A stretch of DNA of 6,811 bases from Bacillota bacterium (GTDB lineage: Bacteria; Bacillota; Clostridia; Tissierellales; Peptoniphilaceae), in contig JAEXBH010000056.1 in NCBI GenBank assembly GCA_023394215.1, positions 1 to 6,811 of the forward strand, in the 5' to 3' direction. Below the pieces are notes generated by a model. The model was not told the DNA's origin. It searched no databases and saw only the letters and a program-made list of their open reading frames with translations. Within the stretch, counting starts at the first letter, position 1. The number at the start of each line of letters is the position of its first letter. Below are positions 6,808 to 6,811 of this stretch, piece by piece. Both the position numbers and the translations under genes were made by a program.

Positions 6808-6811
6808 TGAA
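6808..6811 (+). CDS. Probable start codon of the next gene (cut by window end)
   Basis: An ATG at 6808-6810 is preceded by AAGGGGG (6796-6802) at a spacing of 5 bases, a strong Gram-positive ribosome binding site. Only the start codon and one further base are visible, so no product can be inferred. It is unlikely that the gene starts at the earlier ATG (6786), since that frame stops after three codons. Confidence 0.45.

Overview
The window is an ordinary stretch of core chromosome from a low-GC Gram-positive bacterium (Bacillota). The signs are A+T-rich spacers, heavy use of AGA/AGG for Arg and ATA for Ile, strong purine-rich ribosome binding sites, the local order ftsZ-nrdR, and a tRNA-responsive T-box leader before leuS. 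An anaerobic coccus-like clostridial relative (Tissierellia/Peptoniphilaceae type) is my best guess, but the sequence alone does not prove it. All five recognisable genes lie on the + strand, and all but ftsZ, which is cut by the left edge, are full length and intact.

Layout: (1) 1-464 is the 3' end of ftsZ. nrdR follows after only 3 bases, with its ribosome binding site inside the last ftsZ codons, so division and ribonucleotide-reductase control share a transcript. (2) 952-984 is a perfect A+T-rich hairpin with a short T run that probably ends the ftsZ-nrdR unit. (3) 999-3717 is a two-gene unit, rarA and asnS, overlapping by 11 bases. (4) 3721-3960 is a regulatory block: an extended -10 promoter with 17-base spacing, then a T-box leader with mutually exclusive antiterminator and terminator. 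It controls leuS (3989-6403, 804 aa). (5) 6494-6540 is the leuS terminator. The final ~270 bases are A+T-rich and without a convincing gene, ending in a strong ribosome binding site and an ATG at 6808 that probably opens the next gene.

The genes cover cell division (FtsZ), repression of dNTP synthesis genes (NrdR), replication-fork maintenance (RarA) and charging of two tRNAs (AsnRS, LeuRS). Only leuS shows a visible amino-acid-responsive switch. asnS has none and depends on rarA transcription and translation. I found no mobile element, CRISPR array, tRNA/rRNA gene or evidence of an undescribed system. The points most worth a second look are the T-box details, the correct leuS start, the coupled gene junctions, a possible clamp-binding peptide at the RarA N-terminus, and the unexplained A+T-rich leader at the right edge.
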